From Corynespora cassiicola (Eukaryota > Ascomycota > Dothideomycetes > Pleosporales > Corynesporascaceae): DNA of 64,000 nucleotides. Positions 30,121 through 40,872 of the stretch are shown piece after piece. The stretch covers positions 1,364,001 through 1,428,000 of the forward strand of contig JAEUWY010000015.1 in the NCBI GenBank assembly GCA_022059125.1, read 5' to 3'. Position 1 is the stretch's first letter; every line of letters begins with the position of its first letter. The notes below the pieces were generated by a model. It saw only the letters and a program-made list of their open reading frames with translations, had not been told where the DNA came from and searched no databases. The position numbers were made by a program, and so were the translations under genes.

Positions 30121-33100
30121 ATGGATGGCGACAACGACGTACAGATGGGCGCGACCCAGGACCCGCCCGCGGAAGAGAATGAGCTCGCGCAGCTGTTCAT
30201 GGAAGCGAACCAATCTGCGTCTGGCGGAGGCAAAGATTTCTGGGATGACCTCAACACCAGAGCGCTCGATGTTGGCGAGAAGGCGGAGGACGCGATCGAC
30301 TACGAAGATATCTCAGATGACGATCTTCCAGAAGAGGAGGAGGCAGACGACGCTGACCAGAATGGCCGCGGACCGAATGGTACAAATGGGCAGGACCTTT
30401 TCGGAGACGGTTACGACCATGACGACGATATGGACGACTTGTTCGGCGGATCGAGCCCTATAGCAGAGAGGTCACACCAAGAGAACATCCCTGTCACATC
30501 TATTGAGACAAGTCAGGCTGGTACAGGCGCAGATGCAGCCGCATCGGGCGATGGTGCACGAAAGACGCAACAAAATTTCCGGAACGTACGCTATGGCGAT
30601 CCGGAGGAAGAACCACAGGAAGAGGATGATGATGATCCAGAGTGGAAAGAGCAGTTGGCCTTATTCCAAAAACACCGGCGTGGACACGATGATCGCCTTC
30701 CTTCTCCCCCACGTACATCGCAAGACGTGTTCCAGCGTATTTGGCCCGATTTCGAACCCGACAAACCCCCGCGGTTCGCGAGTCTAATCCCCCGCAAGCG
30801 TGCCCAATTCGTTCCTAGGGTACCTCTGAAGCTGCCAAAGCCTCTCCAAATCACCAAAGTCAGTCTCGAGATTGCTCAAGATCAGGAGAAAGCCTTTCGG
30901 CTTCCTGCTACCGACGTACAGCCCAAGACAGCCCGACAATTGGAGGAGGATCAAGGGGGTATCGTTCGCATTATCCAGCGCACCGAGGAAGAGAAGGAGA
31001 GCAATGAAGAAGTTGATCAGGATGATATCGAAGTAATCAGTGACCACGAGAAGATTGGCAATGTATCATTTGGCGACTTGAAGATTGCTTGCGAAGACTG
31101 GGATGTCCCGAGTATTGAGTCTTTGTCAGATCAGGAGGATCTATTGACGCCGCCTGACACATTCGGTGACAGCGAAGACTGGATTCGAGACCTCGCAATG
31201 CAGCCGATCAAGAGACGTAAGCTCGGTGAACGGGAGCGCCCTGTAAAGTTTTCGGTCTACGATCATATGGACCTGCCTTCATGGGATGATCCAGAGCTAG
31301 CCACTGCTAAGCTTTCGAAGAAGATCATTCTGGATATGAATGATCCACATCTCCTACTCGACATCCAACAGCCAAGCGCAGAACAGAGCAAGCCTCGCAC
31401 AACAGGTCTAGGGCTCAAACGTGACAACCGTGGAAGTCTCGCGAACCCCATGTTCAAGCGCTACAACATCTCTAACGACGAGGCGTACGATGCATTGAAG
31501 GAAAATAGCCAGCAGAAGGTTCGCAGCAACCTTGGCCATCTGAACGTTGAGCACAGTTTGCCTGCGTTGAAGCTGCAGTATCCGTTTTATAAGGTCAACC
31601 TCAACGATCGCGAACTCCGATCTTTCCACCGTCCAATGATCACTTTCAAGGCTGGCGAGCGCGCCGGTGTCTCGCCCCTCAAGTCAGTGAAGAGGAAGCA
31701 CAAGAAAAACCAAAAGCCGTCGGAGGCTTTCGCTGTCGCCGAGGACCTCAATGTTGGCGACAATTCCGATCTTCTTCTCGCCGAATATTCGGAAGAATGT
31801 CCGACTACCCTGTCCAACTTTGGCATGGGGACAAAGATTCTCAATTATTATCGTCGGAAGGACAACGACGACACATCCCGACCCAAACTGGAGTTGGGAG
31901 AAACGTCTGTGCTGTTACCTCAGGACAAGAGCCCCTTTTCCCTCTTCGGAACTGTCAACCCTGGCGAAACGGTACCGACGCTACACAATGCGATGTATCG
32001 GGCACCAGTATTTCAACATAGCCCAGCCAGCACCGACTTCTTGGTCAGCAGAAGCACCACTGGTGTGCATGGATCCAAGTATTACATCAGGAATCTTCAA
32101 AACCTGGTGGTGGTTGGTCAGCAGTTCCCTTCGGTTGAAGTTCCAGGAACGCATGCACGCAAGGTGACTGAAGCGTCCAAGAAGCGCTTGAAGATGTTGG
32201 CATTCCGAATGTACAGGAGAGGCCAGCAGCGTGGTCTTCGACAGCCTTGGGTTAGTAACGAGATGATCAAACACCACCTTCCTGGCACCGAAATTGCCCA
32301 GAATCGATCCAGGATGCGTGAGATCATGAAGTACGACAAGAACACCGGCACGTGGGAGCCCATGCCTGGGGAGACGATACCTGACGAACCTACCCTCCGG
32401 ACCTGGATCAAGCCCGAAGACATTTGCTTGATTGACTCCATGCATGCAGGCGACAAGCAGCTTCAGGATGCTGGTATCAACTCTAGTGACATCAAGGATG
32501 ATGACGATGGCGAGGATGGTGAACAAATGGAACTTAAGCTGGCACCATGGCACACTACCAAGAACTTCCTGAATGCATGTGCCGGCAAGGCCATGCTTGA
32601 GCTTCACGGCGAAGGCGACCCAACTGGTCGTGGAGAAGGATACAGCTTTATCAAGGTCTCCATGAAGGGCGGGTTCAAAGATATTGGTGAGAGCACTGCT
32701 GACAAGATGGATGCCAAGAAGCAGAAAGAGCTGGGCGGCCACAGCTACAACGTGCAGAGGCAGCAGGCACAGTACGAAAATGCCATCCAGCGCATCTGGA
32801 AGAAACAGGCAGATGCACTCGGCTCGGTTGCGGATCACGATGATGTCGATATGGATGACGACGACGAAGCTGAAGCACGCCCAACCCACGCACGGGGCAG
32901 ATCTGAAGTCGGCACACCTGCGTTGCTCCGCGGCGATGATGATACAATGAGTCAATTCAGCCGCAACAGTGGGAACGACACTAGAGGCAAGAAACTGAAG
33001 ATCAAGCGGACCATCAGGAACGATCGCAACGAATTGGAAACTCAGGTGGTCACTGTCACAAACCCAGAGGTCATCAAACTTTACGTCAAGCACAAGAAGC

Positions 33101-33550
33101 AAGAACAGCTTTTGAACATGAAGATCGATGACATCAAACCTACCGGAAATGCCGAGTTCGATAAGCAACAGATCTTGAAGCTCAAGGCCGAGGCTGCGCG
33201 TATCCAACGCAACATTGAACGCCGCCAGGGTCGTGAGAAAGCCAAGGGTATCAATACAGGCCCAATCAATGGTGAGGGCGGAAGCGTTGTAGGTGGAGGC
33301 AAAGGCTCAGGTGCTACGCCGAGGAAGTGTGCCAACTGTGGTGAAGTCGGCCACATCAAGACGAACAAGAAGTATGTATCATCTTTCCGGCAATGGTTGT
33401 AACTTTACTGACTTTCACAGGCTTTGCCCCCTCCTCAATGGCTCGAAGAAGCAGAGCGACACATTCAAGGACGCCAACGCCGGCTCTCCTGCTACTGTTG
33501 CCAACACTCCGGTCGTCTCCACTCCGCAGGTTGCCGGGTCTCCTCTTTAG
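30121..33550 (+). CDS. TAF1: TFIID subunit 1 (TAF1)
   Basis: Two exons, 30121..33371 and 33421..33550, with a 49-base intron (GTATGT, CTGAC, CACAG) give 1126 aa. The N-terminus is acidic (EEEEADDADQNGRG, DHDDDMDDLFGG), as expected for the TBP-binding TAND region. The centre is the conserved DUF3591/TAF1 core, including YYIRNL, LRTWIKPEDICLIDSMHAGD, KLAPWHTTKNFLNACAGKAM and GEGYSFIKVSMKGGF. Near the C-terminus is a zinc knuckle, C1070-x2-C1073-x4-H1078-x7-C1086, whose last cysteine lies in exon 2, so the intron must be removed to complete it. There are no bromodomains, as in yeast Taf1, where Bdf1-type proteins supply them. It is the scaffold subunit of TFIID at RNA polymerase II promoters. 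Confidence 0.95.
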
Positions 33551-34519
33551 TGAGCTCTTGTTTCATCCTTGGAACCAGCTCTTTCTTGCAGTTCATTTGA
33601 ATGGTATGGTCGCATTATGGACACGTAAATAGCGTGTTTGGTATGCATAGCACGGGTGTTATAGGTACTGGTTTTTTCCTTGCTCTGGAACATGGTTGGC
33701 ACTTCCCGATGGAAATGATGACGGGTTCGGCGTGCATTGGGAGGTGTGCTTTATCTTTCACTGTAATGTTTAGCTTCGACGGTAGAGTTGCTTTACGCAA
33801 TGTCTGAGAGGTAGCGCCGTCTCGCCGTTGAGATATAAAATAAGCATACTGGAGACAAGATTCGACCATGCCTGTGCGTGCCGTGTGACATCTAGTGTTG
33901 CTACATGAATAAGAAGTAGAAACTAACATTAGTGTTACTTTCGGGCTCTCAAACAAATATTAACGTGTATAAGAATATCTCCACTTATGTGAAGCTGATG
34001 CATTAGAAAACTCACGATGAAAACTATTGCTATCAAATATCATAGAAGCTATGTAGCAAAATAATACGAATGTATCTAATAATATATCAAACTCCAGTGC
34101 AATTCAAAGTGGAGCTACCGCAATCACCCTGTTGTCAGTTCTCTATACTCATGTCGAGTGGATGAGGAATATTCGGGACGATTGTTCCGCTGATTATCTG
34201 ATATTTTCTGATCAAGGCCAAGCCATTGCTCCGACGCCAACCAATGACATACGATTCTCTCGAATACGCTAGCCTGTTTTGGAAGTAAACGATGGGATGC
34301 TCGATCAAAGTAGAAAAGCATGCATCCTTTAAACATCTTGTTACTGCTATAAATAGGTGGTTGAGGCTTCTGAATATCTTGGTAGTATGAGCAGACGTGT
34401 TTAAATATGCTGCGAGTCTGGTTTTCTGATCGACGCATGTCGATTCGGACGAAATCATTGCACCCCACACCCCTTCTATCATTAAATCGATTGTCGTATA
34501 TATTTGTCCAAAGAGAGCA
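33551..34519. other. Intergenic region, no gene recognised
   Basis: AT-rich over 33900-34120. ORFs antisense to the dehydrogenase start (34690..34124) are shadows or chance. Confidence 0.45.
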
Positions 34520-35642
34520 ATGGCTACACTGAATTATACATCTTCTATTATCATTACCGGTGGCACCCATGGAATGGGCTATCAAGCCACGCTGGCCGTC
34601 GCCCGCCAATGCCCTCAATCCCTCATCGTCATTGCTTCTCGGACTGATCCCCATGACGCGGCCACGACAATCAACAGAATGCTCAAGCAAGACAATGTCA
34701 TATACATGGCACTTGATCTTGGATCCCTAGCCAACGTCCGCAAGTTCGTCAAGACATGGAAGGAAGAAGTACATCTTCCAATACGCGCATTGGTCTTGAA
34801 TGCCGCGATCCAATTCCCGAGGGACATCAAGTACAGCACAGATGGAATGGAAATGAGCTTCGCAGTTAATCACGTAGGCCACGCACTACTGACGCATCTG
34901 CTACTGGGAGAAATGGACCGAAAAGCGAGGATCGTGGTAGTTGCCTCGAGCGTAAGTGGATACTCCTCGCAATCTTCCCACGCAACCCTCCCCCCCCCCT
35001 TGATCATCAGGGCGCCCATCTCAACACAATCCCACGCCGCTACAAACCAAAAAAAAAAAAATGCGAGCCTCAATCTGACCCTTCGGTTCCCAGGTCCACG
35101 ACCCAGCGCAGAACTGGGGGCTGAAACCTCACTACACGACAGCGGGCGAGGCGGCATTCCCCTCGCGCGCCAGCCTCGAGGCCTTCTCAGGCCAGGACCG
35201 CTACGCAACCTCCAAGCTCGCAAACGTGCTGTGGACCAAGGCGCTCGCACGGCACATGGAATGGTGCCCCTCGCACGCATCCAAGACGGTGGTAGCGCTG
35301 GACCCGGGCCTGATGCCGGGGACGGGCATGCTGCGAAACGCGTCGCCGGTGTTTGCGTGGTTGGCTGTTCACGTGGCACCTTATTTGGTTTGGCTGCTGC
35401 GGTTAGTGATGCACCCGAACGTCCAGACGCCCAGGGACAGCGGGGAGAGTTTGGCCTGGCTGGCTACGAGCGAGGAGGTGGCCATGATGGGATGCAGTGG
35501 GGCTTATTTTGAGCAGAGGGGAGTGAGGGAGGTGGGTGCGGCGGCGCGGGTGGAGGCAACGCAGGAGGAGCTGTGGGAGTGGACGGTTGAGAGGATCGCG
35601 GAGACCCCGGAACAAAGGCAAACGTTCGAGAAATTGGCATAG
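34520..35642 (+). CDS. Short-chain dehydrogenase/reductase
   Basis: Two exons, 34520..34951 and 35094..35642, with a 142-base intron give 326 aa. The Rossmann cofactor motif TGGTHGMG is at 13-20 (TGxxxGxG), followed by DLGSLANVRKF and LVLNAA, the catalytic YATSK at 181-185 (YxxxK), and DPGLMPGTGM after it. This classical SDR layout is close to the protochlorophyllide-reductase/WW-oxidoreductase-like group, which reduces or oxidises lipophilic alcohols and ketones with NAD(P)(H). A hydrophobic segment around residues 227-247 (FAWLAVHVAPYLVWLLRLVM) may associate with membrane. The intron contains a C-run (34989-34998) and a run of 13 A (35049-35061). Substrate unknown; no biosynthetic cluster surrounds it. 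Confidence 0.88.
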
Positions 35643-37172
35643 ACGGGCAACGGCGATATTGGCATGATCAGGTGGGGTAGCAGCGAGTCATCGGTTCAAA
35701 GGGAGTTCTCGACCGGTGGGATTCGGCCAAATGAGTTGTGCTGTGCTGGGGAGGGAGGGTTATGTTTTGATCCAGGTGCGTTGTGCTCTCGCGCGCGACG
35801 TGGGCGCGACACCGCAGAAGTCGCTAATTTTCGCTGCCAATTCTGCGCAAAAACCTAATTTTTTGATCTCGTAGCCCCTGACTGGTTTTCGAAAAATGTT
35901 CGAAGAGGTCCTGGAGTGATAGCTCTTAATGTTCACTGCATCATTCCAAGCTGTGTCTGTCCGATGATTCCGATGATCTCGCTGCCCAAACAACGCGCGC
36001 CGCGGAGGGTCTGCTTCATGTCGATCTACTGCTGCGGACGCGTTGTTGTTTCAAGATAGAAAAACAAGACTCGCTATGAAGGCCTTCTCCTGAGAGAAAG
36101 GGCAGAGGGAAAGGGCAGGAGATAAGCAGGCTGTAATGGAGGGTGGGATAAGACAAGCTGCGGGAACGGGGATCTCGTGAGCAACCCGAATTCCCCTCAC
36201 CTGACAGACACGCGTCATGGCTCCCCTACACAGAAGCAATGTGATTGAACAAACCCATCCATGAAGTAGTTTTCCATGAAAAGATGGAGATTGGTTTCTC
36301 GAATAAGAGTGCCAATTATTCCAGCCTTGTGGGGGGTCGTGGCGAGGCGCCGCGAGGAAGTGATGGGGGTGTGGAGCGGCGCGTGACAGATGGAACATGG
36401 CGAAGGGAACAAAGAGAGGACATGCGCAAAGGATAGTCGGGTCGAATACACCACACAGTAGCGGGGCCTCCAGCACCATGGTGCGGAGTGTTGAGGCGCA
36501 ATCGAAACAACACGGGGCTCGGGAGAAGGCAACGCGTGAACACCCAAAACATAGCATAGGAACAGTAGGAGAGCAGGCAGTCATGGCGATGGCGATGGCG
36601 GAAGTGAGTCAGTCGGTCGAATCAACGGCACGTCGGCGGGGGCGAGGGACTATGGATGATTTGCCTTCAGACAGGCAGCCATGGACGGGCGACGCGGCGA
36701 ACCAATGGGACAGGCAGACAAAGAGACGAGGACTGCCGTGTTGGGCGGAGAGGAGGGGGAGGGGGAGGGGACAGGGACGGGGACGGGGACGGGGAGAGAA
36801 CGGGGATGGGGAACAGCAGAAGGAGGAGCAGACTGGACATCCCAACAGACGGATGCAGAGGGCGCGGGCAGGATCCAGTCAGCGTTGGTCAGGGCCTATT
36901 TCTTGGGCGGGCCTCAGATCAAAAAGAGACCGAGAATACAAATCCTTCCTAATTGGGTTTGGACTGGGTCTTGCAGAGTTGTTGATCTGATGGGTCGTTC
37001 TCGCTTCAGCCCGTACTATTTAACCCAAGGGCCCCGCCCGCTGCGCGCACCCTTCGCCCTCCATCAACTCCCCGAGCTTCCACATCGCCCATCTGCCCAT
37101 AGATTTTGACGCCCCGCCCCTCATTCGAAGCATCAGATCCAACTCTTTACAACGCTACACCTATCTTCAACA
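35643..37172. other. Long intergenic region upstream of histone H1
   Basis: 1.5 kb with GC-rich overlapping ORFs but no domains. It includes a G-rich repeat (36750-36813) and, next to H1, an AT-rich core-promoter-like CTATTTAACC near 37016 followed by a pyrimidine-rich leader. Confidence 0.5.
36750..36813 (+). repeat. G-run / GGGACG hexamer repeat with G-quadruplex potential
   Basis: At least eight runs of 3-5 G separated by 1-4 bases, including tandem GGGACG units. The plus strand is purine-rich. It lies about 360 bases upstream of the histone H1 start. Confidence 0.8.
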
Positions 37173-38513
37173 ATGCCTCCCAAGAAAGCATCCACCGCTG
37201 CCCCCAAGAAGGCCGCCTCGGCGCCGGCTCATGCCTCCTACCAAGGTACGTTGCGCCCGCGTTGCTCCCCACCACGCCGTCGCACGGCCTGGACGATGCT
37301 TCTATCGTGTTCGCCGGTCAATGCTAACGTATTCTTGTAGACATGGTCAAGGACGCCATCATCAACGTGAGTCTGCTCTTCTAGGCGCATTGCGATCCCC
37401 GCTTTCGGGTTGCGACACCGAACCGAGTGCTCCATCGCAAAAGCTCCGCACGCGTCGCCCGACGCTTTGCTCTCTGACAGACACATTTGCTGACGAGCTC
37501 TATGCATGCTACAGCTCAAGGAACGCAATGGTTCTAGGTGAGTCAACTCTTGGAGGTGTTGACGTGTGCTGCTCGCCACGTCACGCTTTCGTCCCAACCG
37601 ATTGGCGTACTCGTGCTGACCACGATGGTGTCTACAGCCGCCAGGCCATTCAGAAGTACATTCGCGCCAACAACAGCCTTGGCGACATCACCGACAACGC
37701 CTTCAAGGGCCATGTCAACCGTGCCATCACTGCCGGCGAGGAGAAGGGCGACTTCACGCGCCCCAAGGGTGAGTCCCGCGCACTACCGGTTTCAGGTCGA
37801 CTTAGTACTATGACCGCACATCTTGTCGGCGCGTCTTCTTCAGGCGCGTCTACTTGACCAGCGTGCGAGTACTGACGAGTACTATGTTGCCGTCGCCTTT
37901 CATTCAGTACCAGCAAGCTGACTCTGTGCTCAGGTGCCTCTGGTACTGTGAAGCTCGCTAAGAAGGAGACCAAGCCCAAGGCTGAGAAGAAGGCTGCTGA
38001 GCCTAAGGCCGAGAAGAAGACGGCTGAGAAGAAGACGGAGAAGAAGGTCGAGAAGAAGCCCGCCGCCGCCGCCACCAAGGCTAAGAAGGCTACCACCACC
38101 GCCACTGTCAGTGTTTACCTTTGACCTTGTCGCCCCCGATCCCACGCTGACCCTTGTCACAGAAGGCAAAGGCTGCTCCTGCCAAGAAGACGGAGAAGAA
38201 GGTTGTCGAGAAGAAGACTGTGGCAAAGGCTGCCCCCGCAAAGAAGGCCACTGCCGGCCGTCCCAAGGCCAACGCCAGTAAGCCCCGCAAGACCTCGACT
38301 ACTGCCAGCGCTGCCCCCGCTGTCGAGAAGGAGGTCTCGCGCGTCTTGGGCAAGACCAAGTCGGGTCGTGTGACCAAGACCAAGGCTACCACGGCCAAGG
38401 CCGCTGCCCCTAAGAAGGCCGCTGCCACCAAGAAGACTACGACGACGACCAAGAAGGCCACCCCCAAGAAGGCAACGCCGAAGAAGGCCACCCCCAAGAA
38501 GGCCGAGGCATGA
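37173..38513 (+). CDS. Linker histone H1
   Basis: Six exons, 37173..37245, 37341..37366, 37515..37537, 37638..37768, 37934..38106 and 38163..38513, total 258 aa. Exons 2 and 3 are only 26 and 23 bases but are required to rebuild the winged-helix globular domain: YQDMVKDAIINLKERNGSRQ, then AIQKYIRANN, then FKGHVNRAITAGEEKGDF (about residues 24-95). The tail is Lys/Ala/Pro-rich with repeated KKAEPKAEKK-type and KKATPKKATPKK units and is truncated if the last intron is retained. Linker histones bind nucleosome entry/exit DNA in the nucleus. All five introns have GT-AG ends. The start MPPKKASTAAPKK is typical of fungal H1. The reverse strand of the Lys/Ala tail gives Leu/Gly-rich shadow ORFs. Confidence 0.95.
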
Positions 38514-40872
38514 ATTGCCCTTCACTGAAGCCTTCATTTCATGTTGTTGTTCTAACTAGTCTTGCTTGCCTAGGCAGTTCGACGGTCTGGTCGACGCAAG
38601 TAAGCTATGTACGTGATATCCCCTTTTCGACAATGTGTGGGTATGGGATGGCAGGAAGCGGGACTGGGTGTTCAATTTTCGGGCTTTGGGTCATGTCACA
38701 TTTGGAGCTGGCGTTCAAGGGCGTTTCCCGTACAGTGTGTCACTAGTATTGTTTGCTTCGGCGGCGGCAGCGCCGGACTTGTTCTTTTTTCGCGTTCTAG
38801 GAGCAAAAGGTAGCGCGGACGATATGCCATTGTCCGAGAAATGAAAATCGGATTATAATTCAAACGGTACTTGTTCCATTGTTGAGCATGCCTTGTCCGA
38901 GCGCGTCATGTAAACAACGCGTCGATGAGGGGGCAGACGTGTCAGAGTCCGTGCGAGGGCGGTGAATTGAGCGAGAGCACGTGACCCGATCGATAAGCGA
39001 TACTGCACCTTAGCGAGGACGAGTAGCCGTCGGCTCTATCCCAAGATGGATCGAACATGTTCGGTGGCGCTCAGCCCAAGCGGGCAATTGTAGACGCCGT
39101 TTGTCGAGGGCTCTGGCAGTGTGCTTAGCCCTGGGGTACCTAGGCACGAGTCTCGGTGGGTGCGTCAGAGTGGAGGGTGACGTGGAAGCTTGGAAGGTAT
39201 CAGATCTGCATAGGCGTAGGCGTGCACAGAGGAAAAAATCTTGGGGGCAAGACCGGCGAGTTTTTGTGAAGCTCAGCTGTGCACCTGCTCGTACGAAAGC
39301 GGCGGCATCCGTACTCTAGGCCTGAAGCGTGCCGTCGCCACAAGCCACACTGGAGCCGCAATGGCAAGCCTCCAGGGCTCGACGAGTCGAGTTTTTTTTT
39401 TCACCCGAACTCTGGCCGTGAAATGGCGAAAAGCCACCAGCCACGGACGCAGGCCATGCGCCGCAAATGAGGCCCCATCCGGCCCCAGAGAATGTTTTCT
39501 TTTGAAACGCAGTCCCTCCATCTGACGGCGGCGTGCATGAGGCCGGCGGTTGCTTATGGCCGCTGCGGTTCCGAAGAAGCAAGCATAGACTCTCTGTGAC
39601 GGGGTCGACGGGCCCCAGGCTGCATGTGCATGCATGCAGCAGGGCGGCGGCGCCAGCGCTATCGACATGCGCAGCAATGGCTCGAAATAGGCACAGCAGA
39701 GCAAGATGGCCGGGGACGGGCTCGCGCAGAGCAGAGAGGGCCAAAGAGGAAATGAGGTGTGGCTATTCCTGCGCCGGCCGAAACATGACGGGGGGGTTCC
39801 AGAAGAACAGAGGGGGGGAGGGCACATGGCACGCGCTACGGCGCCTGTCTGCGGGCCGTCCACAGGCGCAGGGCGAGGGCTGGTAGATGGGCCATCCGCC
39901 GCTCCGGCCTGAGGCACAGCGGTGGGCGATGGCGGCATCCGGGCCCGCGAGCGCGAGATTGCGGCTCGTTCGGAGAGGCGGCGGGCGAGGCTGCGAGTCC
40001 CATGCACCCATCCATGGGGCCCCTTTGCACCCGGCATCCAGCTGGGGAGCGAGCGCAGCAGGCGGGAGGCGGGAGGAGAGCGGGCAGCGCACACCCAGCT
40101 GGGGACGCGGCGGAGAGAGAGGGCATGCGTGCCACTTTTCAACCGCCATTCCCGCCCTGTGGGAATGCCTGCAGGCCAGTGTGGCTGAGGGAACCTGCGG
40201 GCTGGGACACGTTATCGGCCTGGGACGGCTAGCCCGATGAGGCGCTGCTACTCAGCCCAATTTCCTCGCGCAATGTTCCCCTGAGGTGGTGAAGAGGGCA
40301 GAGGCAGAGGGCAGAGGGAAGAACCCAAGCACGGCGTCCACGACGGCCACAATTGCATCGCATCTCCCTCTGCACCCGCCTCTGCACCGCCGCCCGTCTC
40401 GCGCCCTCTCGCGCCCGCCCGCCCGCCGTGTCGCTGGGGAGTCGTGGTACTTGTATCGATCCGTTTGCCGGCGCGGCGCTTGGCAGCGGACCCTTGCGAA
40501 GCTGACTGGGCTTCCAAGGTTGCTCGGCCTGCTTTGTCTCTGTGACAACTCCAGCAGCCATCCTCAGACCGTGGCCGACCCTCCCTCCACCAAGCCTCTG
40601 CATTCTTCGACCCCCCCAAGCTGTTATCCCCCGCACGCAATTCCTGCCTGCTGCTATCCGCTACCCCCCGCCGTCGCCCACGCCCCAGCGAGCCCGCCCC
40701 GACGACGCCTCGCCTGCCCTTCCGCAAGCCCAGCGACCCAGTCCCTAATCCCGCGAGCCGCCCTCACCACCCCAGCCCCCTCCCGTAGCAACACCCGCCC
40801 ACAACGACCACGCTGGCGGCGGCCGTCTCCTCCTCCCCGCCGCCTCGAGCCGGAAAGCACTCAGTCATATTG
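38514..40872. other. Long GC-rich intergenic region
   Basis: 2.36 kb between H1 and the PI4P 5-kinase. Many overlapping ORFs (up to 289 codons on the minus strand across 39273-40142) have low-complexity Pro/Ala/Arg-rich translations and no domains, so I treat them as GC artefacts. Short T- and G-runs occur near 39390 and 39790-39820. The C-rich end is the probable 5' leader of the kinase gene. Confidence 0.5.

Noticed and set aside
31981..33207. 408-codon minus-strand frame opposite TAF1
   Set aside because: Lies entirely within the well-supported TAF1 exon and has no recognisable domain.
38157..38537. Leu/Gly-rich minus-strand frames opposite the H1 tail
   Set aside because: They are the reverse complement of AAG/GCC (Lys/Ala) codons.
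39273..40142. 289-codon minus-strand ORF between H1 and PI4P 5-kinase
   Set aside because: Low-complexity Arg/Pro/Ser/Ala translation, interrupted by homopolymer tracts, no domain, similar open frames on the other strand.
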